Shown: in pieces, positions 1 through 11,163 of the stretch | Layout: every line of letters starts with the position of its first letter | Numbering within the stretch: position 1 is the stretch's first letter | Assembly (NCBI GenBank): GCA_014905825.1 | Contig: JACGCN010000072.1 | Span: forward strand, 62,001 to 126,000 | Direction of reading: 5' to 3' | DNA from: Lyophyllum atratum | Taxonomy: Eukaryota > Basidiomycota > Agaricomycetes > Agaricales > Lyophyllaceae | Length of the DNA: 64,000 nt | The notes under the pieces: model-generated | What the model saw: only the letters and a program-made list of their open reading frames with translations | Database searches by the model: none | Told to the model about the DNA's origin: nothing | Translations under genes and position numbers: made by a program

Positions 1-1099
1 AATTACCAGAAGGTTGCACACCATCACAGTGACGGCCGCCTAGAGTACAATGCTGAGCATTCGAGGATTAGAGAAGAGTAAACAGCGCACCTCGACATGT
101 GCTGTGACGCCGTCAAGAAATGTGTTCGTGCCCATCCCATAGACTGCGTGTACAGCGCTGAGGGCTGTTGTGAGGATGCTTGTTGCAAAGACGGAGGCGA
201 GCATGTAGCGAGGAGCTTTCGGTAGAGATGTGTGCCATAGAAGATATAACGGGACCGTGATGAGAGCAACATCCGCGACGATATCCGCTACAGGACATGT
301 GTCGTATCAAAATCTCGTATCTGAAGAAGCTGGCGAATAACTTACTCGTAAGCTTTGCAATGTTGAAGCTCCGGCCGCGGGGGCAGTCAATATTCCATGA
401 CAAATCACGGCCACATATCCAGCTCTTGAAAAAGAGCATTAGAGCTGCTGTCAAGCCGAAAAGACACGTCATGTAGAACACAAAGCTCCTTATCCTCCCT
501 CCAGGCAGGATTCGGAGGACACTGCAGGCAATGCTTATTCGGGCAGACCTAAATCACGACATGTTCTTGAGCCACTGATGCACACATTTCATTGCATATA
601 GAACTCATACCAAACGGTAGAGGTAAACGCCAGGGAATCGGTCAAATTGTTGATCCGACCCATTGTCCTCGAAGGTGGATGACCCGCACTGGTTCGATCT
701 TCGACGATGGATATCTTAGGCACGCATTACTCTCTGTGTGGCATTCAACATACCATTGTTCATAACACGTATCCAGAAATAAACGAATACGACCGTATCG
801 CAAGCAACAGCCACCAACGCCCAGAAATCGTCCCACGAGCATTGTTTCCTTTGTCGGCGGTGTAGGAGACGAAATGTAGTAGTGATGAGGGCCAAGCTAT
901 GACAAATCGTGATAGGGACTGTCAAAAAACCATGAGTTTTAGCATTCGTTGAAGAATGGATTTCGTGGACGAACGTCTGTAGCTGAGCGCGGCTATGGTA
1001 GGCCCCTGCCCCAAAGCCATCGTCGAGGTCTACGTGTGCCGTAGTGAAATCCGCAGCGGAACAGAGAGAAATGTAGTGTGGGGGAGCAAAAAAAGTCAC
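1..1099 (-). CDS. Seven-helix fungal membrane protein (rhodopsin-like orphan), 3' end outside the window
   Basis: Multi-exon gene read right to left; its C-terminus lies beyond base 1. The first exon starts at 1099 and ends near 760. It contains a hydrophobic stretch followed by RQRKQCSWDDFWA and then a second helix (VAVACDTVVFVYFWIR). Later pieces at about 540-340 carry ILPGGRIRSFVFYMTCLFG, a Trp-Ile-Cys segment and CPRGRSFNIAKL. Pieces at about 300-110 carry further helices (DIVADVALITVPLYLLW, ASVFATSILTTALSAVHAVY). Alternating hydrophobic segments, a basic loop with W-D-D and a late Cys-rich loop are typical of the uncharacterised 7TM integral membrane proteins abundant in Agaricomycetes. 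Ligand and function are unknown. I did not fix every splice site. No frameshift was noticed, but the truncation prevents judging whether the gene is intact. Confidence 0.6.
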
Positions 1100-1129
1100 T
1101 TGAGTGCTGTATGCAACTTTCCATATATA

Positions 1130-1224
1130 CAGTGGCGCTCATAAGTCCTGCACGTGACTTCGTCACGTCGCTCGTTGGAATCGACGCGTCGTTTCCTCGA
1201 CACGAACACATCGTAGCACTTAAC
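1130..1224 (+). repeat. Left terminal inverted repeat of the Tc1/mariner element
   Basis: Matches the reverse complement of 2655-2749 with essentially no mismatch over the outer 90 bases. The outermost bases CAGTGG abut the TA target duplication. Confidence 0.95.
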
Positions 1225-1415
1225 TCCAGAGGAGAAAAATGTTTATAGATATGTCTAGTATTGTGGTGTATAATGTTAGAGAGTTAACCGATCCTTTCAC
1301 TGTGCTATACCATGATCTTTCTCAAGTGCTTCTCAAACTCATTTCCAACATGACCGAGACATAATCCATACAAGGTGGTACAATGGTTTCAACTGAGTAT
1401 TATCATAGCATAAGT

Positions 1416-2432
1416 TCAGTACTTTGTATATTTACCCTTTGCCTCCCTTAGAGTAGCCACCCGACGAGGTATAGAGTCATAAAGCTTCCTCACAAGCTGC
1501 ATGTCCAGATTTGCCCATTCCTCCTGTAACGCAACCCACAGCTCCTCTAGATTGGCAGGTAAGGGGTCCCGAGCACGAATACCCCGGTCGAGGAACTCCC
1601 ACGCATGCTCGATAATGTTCATATCTGGAGATGATGGTGCCCAGGGCAAAACTTCGACATTGTTCTCTGCGAACCATTTCTTCGCGCGGTGTGATGTGTG
1701 CTTGGGGTCGTTATCCTGCACGAAAATGATGTCGGATACATCGAGGGATTTGTCAGCGAGGGTCCCTAGCAAGGATTTCGAGAGAATGTCGCAATATTGG
1801 ATGGCGTTCATGCGTCCTTCAACTCTATGCAGCCGCCCTGGCCCCTCCCATGTCAAACATCCCCAAACCTGAAGGCTCCCACCACCATGCTTCACTGTTT
1901 TCCTCACGTTCCGCTCCAGAAACTCTTCCCCGGGCCTCCTCCTGCAATACTGGCGACCATCCGATCCGACAAGGTTGAACTTCGACTCATCTGAAACCAC
2001 GGCCTTTTGCCAATCCTCTGCCGTCCAATCTGCGTGCTCATCTGCCCATGCTCTCCGCTTCTTGATGTGAACCTTCGATAGCAATGGCTTGGAGCGTCGA
2101 ACACAGCCATTTAGGCCTATTTCGCAGAGGTTTCGGCGGATGGTGGATGCTCCCACAGTGGGAAACAGTTGGCGTTTGACATCAGCACCATCACGCGCAC
2201 GGCCTGATGTGACCTGTCGCTCAGCGCGTCGCAGGGATCTTGGGCTAAGAAGGCGTGGGCGGCCTGGGCGATGGGGTTTGGCATAGAAATCATGGGTTTT
2301 GTGGACCTTCTTCCAATTACGGCGGACTGTAGACACATGAAGACCGAGTGTATTGGCAATCTCAGGGAACATGGCTCCAGAGGCACGCATTTGAACAATC
2401 CTTGCTTTCTTTGTGGGAGTACACTGTGTCAT
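1416..2432 (-). CDS. Tc1-family transposase, DD34E
   Basis: A 338-residue single-exon frame if started at the ATG at 2430-2432 (MTQCTPTKKARIV). The frame stays open upstream to 2585, but a start at 2432 gives the usual Tc1 transposase length of about 340 residues. The N-terminus has a paired helix-turn-helix region (EIANTLGLHVSTVRRNWKK, then a GRP-type linker PGRPRLLS), followed by a second HTH around GASTIRRNLCEIGL. The catalytic triad is visible: first Asp in VVSDESKF, second Asp in FVQDNDPKH, and Glu in NIIEHAWE exactly 34 residues after the second Asp, which defines DD34E. No stop or frameshift interrupts it. It catalyses cut-and-paste transposition of the surrounding element. Confidence 0.95.
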   Translation of the reverse strand: MTQCTPTKKARIVQMRASGAMFPEIANTLGLHVSTVRRNWKKVHKTHDFYAKPHRPGRPRLLSPRSLRRAERQVTSGRARDGADVKRQLFPTVGASTIRRNLCEIGLNGCVRRSKPLLSKVHIKKRRAWADEHADWTAEDWQKAVVSDESKFNLVGSDGRQYCRRRPGEEFLERNVRKTVKHGGGSLQVWGCLTWEGPGRLHRVEGRMNAIQYCDILSKSLLGTLADKSLDVSDIIFVQDNDPKHTSHRAKKWFAENNVEVLPWAPSSPDMNIIEHAWEFLDRGIRARDPLPANLEELWVALQEEWANLDMQLVRKLYDSIPRRVATLREAKGKYTKY

Positions 2433-2654
2433 GGTGAGAAGGATATCTGGAAGCAGTTTGGTCTGAAGAGTTGTAGCCGTTGTTGAGTAACGTCGCGAAG
2501 AGTGGAGGTTCAGGTTCGAATTGTCATTGTTTGTGTAACCCATATTAGGGGAAAAGATGAAAAGCCTCATTTTGTAGCACAACACGGAAAATGCTCCTCA
2601 ATTCCTTTTACTTACAAATAGACCATATATAAAGCTTTATTTTTGTCACTCAAT

Positions 2655-2749
2655 GTTAGGTGCTACGATGTGTTCGTGTCGAGGAAACGACGCGTCGATT
2701 CCAACGAGCGACGTGACGAAGTCACGTGCAGGACTTATGAGCGCCACTG
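2655..2749 (-). repeat. Right terminal inverted repeat of the Tc1/mariner element
   Basis: Reverse complement of 1130-1224; it ends CCACTG directly before the TA at 2750-2751. Confidence 0.95.
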
Positions 2750-3038
2750 TACATATGTTATGCAGGGTCGACGTGATGGCATGACAACATTTCAGCAGAA
2801 GCAAGATACCCTCGGCGCTTTCCGGCATTAGCCGTGCCTTGATACGACGCCTGGTGGCGTAATCTATCAGTCAAAGGATGAGATCTCCCTCAAAAGTTCT
2901 GGTGATTACCCAGGCGAGGAGTTCAACTTCGAGGCAGAAAAAAACATATGAGAAATCCGATGGCGAACTCCTGCCATGTAGTGTAAAAAAGCTCACAATT
3001 CTGCAGAGCCACATTCGTGATCAAGATGGAGTTTGATC

Positions 3039-3709
3039 CTACCATTTGATTTTGGCTGGTGACGATGTGCCCCAGAGGTCAGGCTCTGCTGCCGCGGAGT
3101 AGCGACGAGGCTTGAGAAGTACACCGCCTGCCAGCACAGATCCTACCATTGCGAGGCGGTCGAGGATTCTGTCCGAGGGAGAGATGTGATTAATGAAATC
3201 GCTAGCCATGCTCCTGTGATATACGGATTCTCCGGATAGATAATCGACTCCACATGCGTCGCGACAGGAAGAAGTTCCACCCAAGCTGAGAACGTCTGGA
3301 CATGGCGAAGGCTGTCTGAAGTGAGTGCACCGGCCGAGAGAGTGATCGATTTCAAATTGACTGTCAAGTATCATGGTGCTCGCCCTGGTGCCCAATCAAC
3401 CGCCTTGTATCCAGCCATCGCTAGTCCTTGCAAATTTCGCATTAAGGAGGGCATCCACCAGATTAGCCATCTGGGCATCAGTAGGTCGTTTGATTCCAGA
3501 ACAAGCGAGCAATTTAGCGAGGGGCTTAACCAAGGGGCCCTCGATCGTGTCGTCACGATGAAGGAGTACTGATTTCCAGGTCCAACCCCTTGGGAATTCC
3601 ATTCTTCAAGACTTCCACCCAACGCAGTATACCAGGATAAGCAGGGATAAGCAGGGGCGCCATTGGACTCTAGGCCCTGGCATGCGAGGAAAAGGTGGTG
3701 ACTCGGCAA
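3039..3709 (-). pseudogene. Relic of an F-box/LRR-like protein, frame-broken
   Basis: Three partly overlapping minus-strand frames each contain protein-like stretches that do not join in one frame. These are GIKRPTDAQMANLVDALLNAKF (3602-3396), then LTVNLKSITLSAGALTSDSLRHVQTF (3367-3143), then a tail ending PDLWGTSSPAK (to 3039). The leucine-spaced character resembles the C-terminal half of basidiomycete F-box proteins such as those at 9.8 and 22.5 kb. No F-box motif is left and no start is evident. It may be a decayed copy, or an exon set of a gene I could not reconstruct. Confidence 0.3.
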
Positions 3710-3886
3710 TCACGACGTTCACGCGTCTTGACACGTCGACAAGCACAAACAAATCATGTCAGCAGCGTTTGTTGAAATTATCCTTTTGCCTCCATAGAGG
3801 TTGAACCCAAACCACCACCCCGCCGCAGGGCCATCTCATCAAAACCCATCCCTGCAGACCCCGCCTATCTGTCCACCGCCACCCAC

Positions 3887-4320
3887 ATGAAGGTCAACGT
3901 CAAGCACTGGCACGCGGTCGCCCACTGGCGCTGGGACACGGGAGCCCCAGAGGCCGAGGAGGACGGCGAGGGCGATGTGTGCGGCATATGTCGAGTGCCG
4001 TACGAGGGGTGCTGCCCTTCTTGTAAAATGCCTGGAGATGACTGCCCACTCAGTTGCGTATCTCTTGTGTTGTGCTGCATCGGACTTTTGGCTGACGTTG
4101 GTTTCGGCTTTTCCTTGCTAGTTTGGGGCGAATGCACCCATGTGTTTCATATGCACTGTCTGCTCAAATGGATTGGAACGGCGGCGTCGAAGCAGCAATG
4201 TCCGATGGACCGGCGGACGTGGGGTGCGTTGGTTCCGTTATTCTTACCATGGCATGCCCCTAATCTACGTCGCGTTTAGTCACGGCCGAGAGGAAGGTCG
4301 GGGCGTCGACACAGTCATGA
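3887..4320 (+). CDS. APC11: Anaphase-promoting complex subunit 11 (RING-H2)
   Basis: APC11 is the RING subunit of the APC/C ubiquitin ligase and recruits the E2 to ubiquitylate mitotic substrates in the nucleus. Three exons, 3887-4052, 4122-4223 and 4280-4320, give 102 residues, a normal APC11 length. The N-terminus MKVNVKHWHAVAHWRWD is diagnostic of the family. It is followed by the RING-H2 ligands [39 protein letters not shown] and QQCPMDRRTWVTAERK. The first intron has the donor GTTGCG. It was chosen because only this splice restores PLIWGEC; a GTATCT six bases later breaks the frame. Skipping the second 56-nt intron would also leave an open frame (stop at 4279), but the spliced ending fits the family better. 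Confidence 0.93.
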
Positions 4321-4878
4321 TACGAGGACACTCGTCGATACCCATTGTACTGGAAGAAGTGTATCATCACCATCATTGACATCACCACCATGCACCGCCG
4401 CTATCATCATCCACGGTCCACAGAACACCCTCGTCTTTTCCCTAACTTATCCTCTTCACCCCATTCCATTTCGCACCCTGTAGTTTATTGGCGGATATAT
4501 ACTAATGGTACAACTGTATTTTACCGTACTCGCGCTGGCATATAACATGTAATAGTCCTCCTCGCACCGTCGCGAGAAACGAGAATTAGTGATAACGCAC
4601 ACCACCACCGCGAATAAAAGCCAAGGGGGGGAATCATCGTACATAACAAGCAAGCAAGCAACGCTGGTGTTACAAGAAACCAAGACGAGATCGGAGGGGG
4701 GCAGGGAAAGATTTTCAAGAAAGCACGACCACCAGAAATACAGGGGGGATAAAGCAGAAGATGATACCGTTTTTTGAACAAGCCTGGCCGATATAAATAC
4801 GAAAAGGAGGGGAGGGGAAGTGTGCATATCTAGGAAATGTGTAGTTGACGTTAAGATTTCATTGGAGATTTCGTTGTT

Positions 4879-7319
4879 TCATTGTTCGAAGGCGGTTCCG
4901 CCTTGGAGCGAGGCCATCCAGATTCTGGTTTTGTATAAGCTGTGTGGAATGTAGTTTAGCACGGGGTGGTCAGACGAGAGGCAAGAGGCGCACCGGAACA
5001 GCTCCCTCACTAGCTCTCTGAAGTCTATCCTCTTGTCCGCGACGAAATAGAATGTTAGCTTACGTCGGTCCCTTTGTACCATGTCAACACTGAAGAACCA
5101 GAAAATGCCAAAGGAAACGCGACATACCACTGGTACTCCGCGTCAACCACCTCCATGGGCAACTTCTTCGCCCGGACCTTGCTCTGGCACAACTGCAGCG
5201 CCTTGAGCTCGTCCTGCGTCTTCGACATCAACAACCTACAAGAAAAAAGCCAATCAGCCCCAACCCAAACAAAAAACCCACGCAAAAACGCACTGTGCAT
5301 CCTGCTGCTGCGCCTTCCCATAAATCATCTTCGGATTGATCTCCTTCTTCCCCGTCCCCCCCTGCCCCGCTCCCCCCGCCCCTCCCTGCGCCCCTCCCTG
5401 GCCCATCCCACCCGGACTCGTCGGCTCCCCCCAAAGCCCGCCCTCTCCACCTGCTGCTTCTGAAACGCCTCCACCTCCGCCAGCGTAATACTATCATTAA
5501 CCACCTTCCCCAAATCCTTCCCCCGATCCGCCTCCACAATCACCAAATCCCCGACGCGGATATCCTGTGCAAGGTCCGTGAGGTAAAACAGGTCCGTGCG
5601 CCCGGCTTTGAATTCGACGATGAAGAGCGGCCAGGAGGCGGGGACGGCGTGCAGGGGGACGCCTTTCCCCAGGTCCGTGAGGGATGGCTGGGGCTGTGCG
5701 TCGGAGGGGCGGCGTTGGAGCTGGGGATAGTGGGTTTGGTGCGGAGAGTGTTGGGATTGGGCTTGGGGGTAGAAGGGCTGTTGTTGGGGGTTGATGAGGC
5801 GCGTGCCGGTGGGGGAGATGGGGGAGGACATGGGGTTGCTCGAGTAGGACGTGGCGCGGGTGCGTGTGTACTGTGACTGCGCCTGGGCATGGGCGTCGCG
5901 GGCTTGGGAGACGCTCTGGGGAGGGAGGTATTGGATGCCTTGGCCTGGGATGAAGCGGGCCGTCAGCTCAGGCTGCTGTTGTTGCTGCTGCTGGGGTTGT
6001 CGCGCCGCCGCGGAGCCGTTGCTATACGTCTCGGCGAAGTGTTGATCAAAGTTGCTGCTGACGGAAGGACTATTTCCGCCCGCGGAGAGGCCGCCGTCGC
6101 TCGGGGTACCGAGGTTGCGCGAGGAATAAGAGCTGGGGATATTTAAGTTGATGCTCTGGTATGGCGAGATGAGGTCTCTGGACGGCGGGCTCCGGGAGAG
6201 GGGCGCGTAGATGGGGAGGGAAGAGGGCTGGCTTGGAGGATGTTGTGAAGAGGACGACGGGGGTGGAGGGTCGTTGGGGTTGAGGTTGAGGAGCCCAAGG
6301 TCACTAGCTAGATCATCGTCGGAAAGCATGAGCCCCCCGCGACCACCAAACGATTGAGTGAAAGTCGGCCGGCTGGGTTCCTCAGACCCGTCATTGCCTG
6401 GCACATTGAACCCAACGATGTTCCCCCTGCGGGGCTGCACGACGCTGACGCTATGCCGCCTGCTCGTCGTACCACTAGTATTCCCACCACCATTCTCGTC
6501 ACGCGGCGGGTTCATGCCCGCCCAGAGTTCACGGAACGCAGATCCATCATCGAGCAGAATCTGGCCCACGTCACGCACGAAAGGACTCATGTTGGAGATG
6601 TCCACGGCTTGCCTGTTGGAATAGCCATTACCGACAGCAGAATGGCCGGTTGGCGAGGAGGAGTGGATATTGGTAGGTGATCTACCCATTGTTCCAAGGG
6701 AGCCGTATCGGCTGGTGCCTGGTGGTTTTATTTCCCCGTAACGGCCTGGGATGTTCAAAGGGTTGGAGTTGGAGAGAAAGGACTCATTCCAGCTCTGCAT
6801 CGCTGACCCAAGGTACGGGCTCCCCACTGGCCCGGGACGCGTGGCAGGTGTCGCAAGGGACTGGGAACGGCTGCGACTGATGTCCTGTCCGTATGTTCGG
6901 CCCCGGGACAATGAAGGCGGTACGTAACGCTCATCATAAGTGTCCGAAAACCCCTCCGATTCATCATCCTCAAAGGTCGATGGAAATGCTCGTTCACGCA
7001 TCGCGGAGACGAACTGCCCTTGCGACTGTGCCGAGAACGACGAACTGCGAACGGGCACCGGTTGCGGGTGCACGTTGCGACTCGGGCTTACGATGCGGTT
7101 GCTCGTCCATGGGCTCCGACTTAAGCTGGAAGGGATGAAGGGCTGCTGGGTCGGGGACGAAAACAAATTTGGGTCAGACGAGCGTGGTGGTTGGCTGGCG
7201 GCTCTTTCCCGGAGTGATCCCGTACCGTTCTCGGCGGCTGATGGGTTGTTGAATCTGTTGTGGCGATCATCCTCCTCCGATGCGGCTTGCTGGTGTGCAG
7301 AATGTTGCATAGACGGCAT
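4879..7319 (-). CDS. PSP1 C-terminal domain protein
   Basis: Five exons read right to left: 7319-5451, 5397-5294, 5235-5128, 5071-4994 and 4939-4879, giving 739 residues. The first ~480 residues are low-complexity Ser/Pro/Gln-rich sequence with a Gln run (about 5965-5995). The conserved PSP1 domain follows: PLFIVEFKAGRTDLFYL, VGDLVIVEADRGKDLGKVV, INPKMIYGKA, KALQLCQSKVRAKKLPMEVV and KLTFYFVADKRIDFRELVRELFR, ending LYKTRIWMAS. The domain is named after yeast Psp1, a suppressor of DNA polymerase alpha and cdc mutations; related proteins exist in bacteria. The molecular role is not settled. The 53-nt intron 5450-5398 (GTGGAG...CAG) is needed to keep frame through a G-rich tract. If it is not spliced, the gene has a frameshift there. 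Confidence 0.85.
5965..5995 (-). repeat. CAG/CTG-type microsatellite encoding polyglutamine
   Basis: A run of CTG/TTG triplets on the plus strand encodes about seven consecutive Gln in the disordered N-terminal part of the PSP1-domain protein. Confidence 0.7.
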
Positions 7320-9029
7320 ACCAAGATTTCGTAGCTGCTCGAAGTGCTGAACGGCCGCCAGGATTGCGTATTTTGTTGCGTAATTACGATGGTGATCAGT
7401 GGGTCGTCCTCCAGGGGAGTTTGCAGTCTAAGTCTGACGTTTCAGAAAGGAAAAGCCAGCATGGATTTTCAGAAATTACGCACCAAGGATTTCTGCCTTG
7501 TGTATGTGTTTTAAAAAGGTCTGACTGTACGGTCACGGATTCGGATCTAGTTGACGCGCCAAGCTGAACACGGTGTGGGGTAATACAGTCTTTGATTTTC
7601 TAAAGGCAATTCTGGCCAACGTGAGCAGAGAAGAGAGAGAGTCTATGGGGAAGGAAACCGAGATTGCAGCAGTTGAAAACAAGAGGACAGTGGGAGCGGA
7701 TTTATGCCCAGCTGACCACCTGCAGTGCCGGCTAACCCCTGACTCGGTCACATGCTGTTCCCCGATTCAATTGTGGCGACTACCATCACGTCCGTCCTGC
7801 GTCCACCCTCTCTGCCTTGAACCGTAAAACAGGCCATTACATGGAGCAACTATGACCAGAATCTGTCAGACGTACGGACGCAGTGTTATAAGTACCACCT
7901 GATGCCTGCGCGTCCACTTAACCGTCGGTCCTTCCCGAAGGAATGGCGCAGTGTCGCGTCTTTCAGACTTGGGCCGCACACACGCCCGCAGAACCACAGC
8001 AGTACCGTTAGCATGGACCCCCACTGTCATCACTTGCTACTCCTATGCGAATTCTTCGACGTCAACCTATGCTTATCGCCAAGCGCTCGCGTCATTACGG
8101 CTTTGACACGGGCCACGAGCAAGTAATCTCCCAACGGACCCGGCGCTAGTACCCTGAATGTCTGGCCATTTCCGTCTGCTCATCAATGATTGCAGAATAA
8201 TGCGGACGGAGCATGGAGACAACATAGCGCTCTCGAAGCGTCACGTAATGTGTTCTTTCTTCCATACAAGATCGAAGTCGGCCTGCCGAAGTCTGGATCG
8301 ACGGGACCAGGCGGATGTCCAAATGTTGCCTTCTCTGTGTCGTCTGTCGACCAATGGCATGACCCATTATATTGCGTTAAGGTGCGTTGTGGGTGGGAAC
8401 TTATCTCTGCATTTTCTATTTCTATCATGATGGACTGGCGAGAAGCCAACTGCGGCTTTTATTGCAGCTGACTCGATAAGTTGGTGGGACTAGTCGACAT
8501 CACCGTCCTTGTCGGTGTCGCAATCTCACCAAATAACCATTGAGTCAGGGTCTACAATTCATACTTACAGGTGCATATGACGTTGATCAAACTCTTACGG
8601 TCTTGATACGGCAGAGGGACCTAGATGTGTATCTCTATAACGTTCTTCGTCTTGGGCTCAATTTCCGTCCAAAAGAATGCTTGGGCTCAAGCTCGAGTTC
8701 TCGAACCCTTTAGGAGAACTTCGACTTCCATCAGCCGTGGAGAGTCATCACTTCACAAGGCATATGGGACATCGAATGGCTTCCCAGATTTTCATGTTCT
8801 TTACTGGCTTCTAACGCGACATACCTCAATTGTCGTTTGTTTCCCACACAAAACCCTATAGCTCTTTACTCTGAAAACAGGTTGCAGTACGGCGTTGGCC
8901 TCTGGACGGCGATGCCTATGTACTCCGAGATCCAAAGCGACCAAATATTGGCGAAAGTGGGTGATCAAGCGCTAAGGCTTTTCGAATACTCGAAGTCAAA
9001 ATAATTTTTTTTCGTCTATCCTTTCCCGT
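7320..9029. other. Intergenic region with no supportable gene
   Basis: Only short overlapping frames on both strands, none with a recognisable motif or consistent splice pattern. It separates the divergent starts of the PSP1-domain gene (-) and F-box gene A (+), so it should hold both promoters. Confidence 0.5.
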
Positions 9030-9742
9030 AGAAATGGGATTTCTCTCGACGCGGTTTCAGCATCAAATCCCATTCCTTCGAATTAGTCTATTTAGAAATT
9101 TCTGCGGTCTGCTCAACATCTGTGTCATTTTCAAATGAGCTCTGTTAGCTCTGAGTTAGTCTCGACACCAGCCGGTACGGATTTGGACACTTGTTGGGCT
9201 GTAATTATTGAGTACCGTAGTAATTACCCCTCCACATCATTCAAAAACAGAAACATCAGATTTTTTCAATAAAACATTGCGCCTTCCATTCAGATTAAGC
9301 ATTGCGATTACGGACAGGACGGCTGGGTTCGAGTCTAGCTCTGAGTCTGAGGCAGCAGTGCCGCCGCTCTCCACGGCGTGCCGTCTAAAAACGGAACAAA
9401 AAACAAAACAAAACACACCTCCTCCGCCAACTTCCATCACCACGTTTCCGTCCATGTCATGCACAAGGGTGTGTTCTAACAACAACAAGGCATCAGTCGT
9501 CAACTGAAGGTTGAAAGCCATGCTCAGAACTGGCAACAGGTTACAGCCTCATTTGTGTACCTGCTATGACCTTGTATGCCGGACTCTCCGAGTCTTTTGT
9601 CCAGCGATTGGTGGTCGTGACAACCAAGTATTAAATCTGCGCGCAATGTCGATTTATGGCAGCGCGTCTCCATCCTCTTCTTGTATTTTGGCAGCATACC
9701 TTCTGCGGCACAAGGAAGTTAACATCAGCCTCGTTGCACTTC

Positions 9743-9750
9743 CTATAAAA
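9743..9750 (+). promoter_or_regulatory. TATA-like box of F-box gene A
   Basis: CTATAAAA lies 36 bases before the ATG. The same box is kept at the matching position in the inverted copy (23956-23949). Confidence 0.55.
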
Positions 9751-9785
9751 CGGACCATAGCTAGACGGTTGCATTCCAAGAAACC

Positions 9786-11163
9786 ATGCCTCCAACCAAC
9801 CTCCCCAACGAGCTTATCCACAACATTCTCGGGCACATCGACGAGCCGGGGCACCGCGCTCTCAACGCCGTCATGCCGGTCTCCTCACAATTCCTCGAGA
9901 TCGCCCGATCATACATTTGGCGAGAAATGCAACTCGAGCCTGTAAATGTCGACAAATATGCGGAAAAGATCAAGCCAGAGATTGCGCGGCATGTGCGAGA
10001 GCTCTACATCGAATCCGGCCGCCGCATCCGCAAAAGCTGGCTCAGCGACCCAAGCAACCTCGGTTTTTGCCTCGACCACAGTTTCCCGAAGTTGCAGAAG
10101 CTTTCTCTGGCGTTCGTTACTTGGCCCTCGTTGTCACCCGCAAACCACGTACGACTCCATCAATTAACCCAAGCCCCCGCTTTCCACGACTTGCGAGCGA
10201 TTGGCGTCAAAGACATGCCTCTATCTTTGATTGCAGGCCTGAGGACCCTCAAACATCTCGAAGCTTCATCCATCACGATGTCCAAACAGCCCGTTTCGCT
10301 AGCACCCTTTACTGGCCGTCGTACTCATCTGGAGACCCTGTCACTTGCTTTCGTGCCGTCTGAGCGCGATGACGCTTCTGGGGTATCTCAAGTACAAGGC
10401 CTCGTCACCCTCTTGGATTTCATACTTAGCACGGCGTCACCAATCACCTTGACCGGGTTACGTGGGCTGAGTATCAATGTACGACTTGTGACAGTTCTTC
10501 GACCTGGCCTTTGCCGAGCTCTTGCGGATTGCTCTGCGACACTGGAATGTCTGAAGATTCGTGCTGGCTGCAACTGTATGTATGGATTGATAAGCCTCAT
10601 AACATGACGCTGACGTTTTGTCTTCAGTTGTAACCCAGGTCGGGTTGATTGAAACAAATGAGCCACTGTATTTAGGCCGCCACACAGCACTGAAGTCTAT
10701 TTTCGTCCAATTCGAAGAGTTCAGGAGTGACCATCTTGACTTCCTCATAAACACCCTGGCGACGCTGGGTCCTTCTGCTCCTCTCATGGATCTCACTATC
10801 TGCGTGAATCATGAGGCTATGACCAGGCCCTTACGCAAATCGAAGCGATGGGCGTCCCTGGACAACATCCTCTCCCGTCTTCAATCCTGCCACTTGCGCA
10901 GAGTACAGTTCGTGCTGCACTTGGGCCCGCCAGGCTTCTGTGACTGTGTTGAGATGCAACGGAAAGACTGCCGACAGTGTAAGCGAGAACGCAAATTTGG
11001 GGAGGATATCGCTACAAGCTTACCTCGCTCTGCGAGAACCGTGTCTGTGGTGAAGGTTCCATCAAACTACTTTGGTGAGCGTAATCGACGGACAGTCGTT
11101 CATGTTTATTTCCTGATTTTACCTCTATCTAGACACCATTCTCGGATTGTTTTCGGTTGTTGA
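9786..11163 (+). CDS. F-box/leucine-rich protein A
   Basis: Two exons, 9786-10575 and 10628-11163, encode 441 residues. The F-box is N-terminal (LPNELIHNILGHIDEPGHRAL...FLEIARSYIWREMQLE), followed by irregular leucine-rich segments. Late in the protein is a cysteine-containing stretch (FCDCVEMQRKDCRQCKRER). F-box proteins link a target to the Skp1-cullin ubiquitin ligase; the substrate here is unknown. The 52-nt intron (GTATGT...CTTCAG) is conserved in position and sequence with the inverted copy at 22.5-23.9 kb, with which it shares most residues. Both copies keep open frames, so both may be functional. Confidence 0.85.

Larger units (their letters stand above)
1130..2749. mobile_element. 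Tc1/mariner DNA transposon with long inverted repeats and TA target duplication
   Basis: The element begins CAGTGGCGC and ends GCGCCACTG. It is flanked by TA on both sides (1128-1129 and 2750-2751), the target duplication expected of Tc1/mariner. The terminal inverted repeats are about 95 bp (1130-1224 and 2655-2749) and nearly identical, with only a few differences near the inner ends. Each repeat also contains short internal palindromes (a CGTGACTTCGTCACG hairpin and a TCGACGCGTCGT stretch). Total length is 1620 bp, with one uninterrupted transposase frame inside. Arm identity and an open transposase suggest a recent, possibly still mobile, insertion. Confidence 0.95.

Noticed and set aside
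9208..9507. Overlapping ~99-codon frames upstream of F-box A
   Set aside because: They fall in the promoter arm of the inverted repeat, and the corresponding sequence in the other arm is not open.
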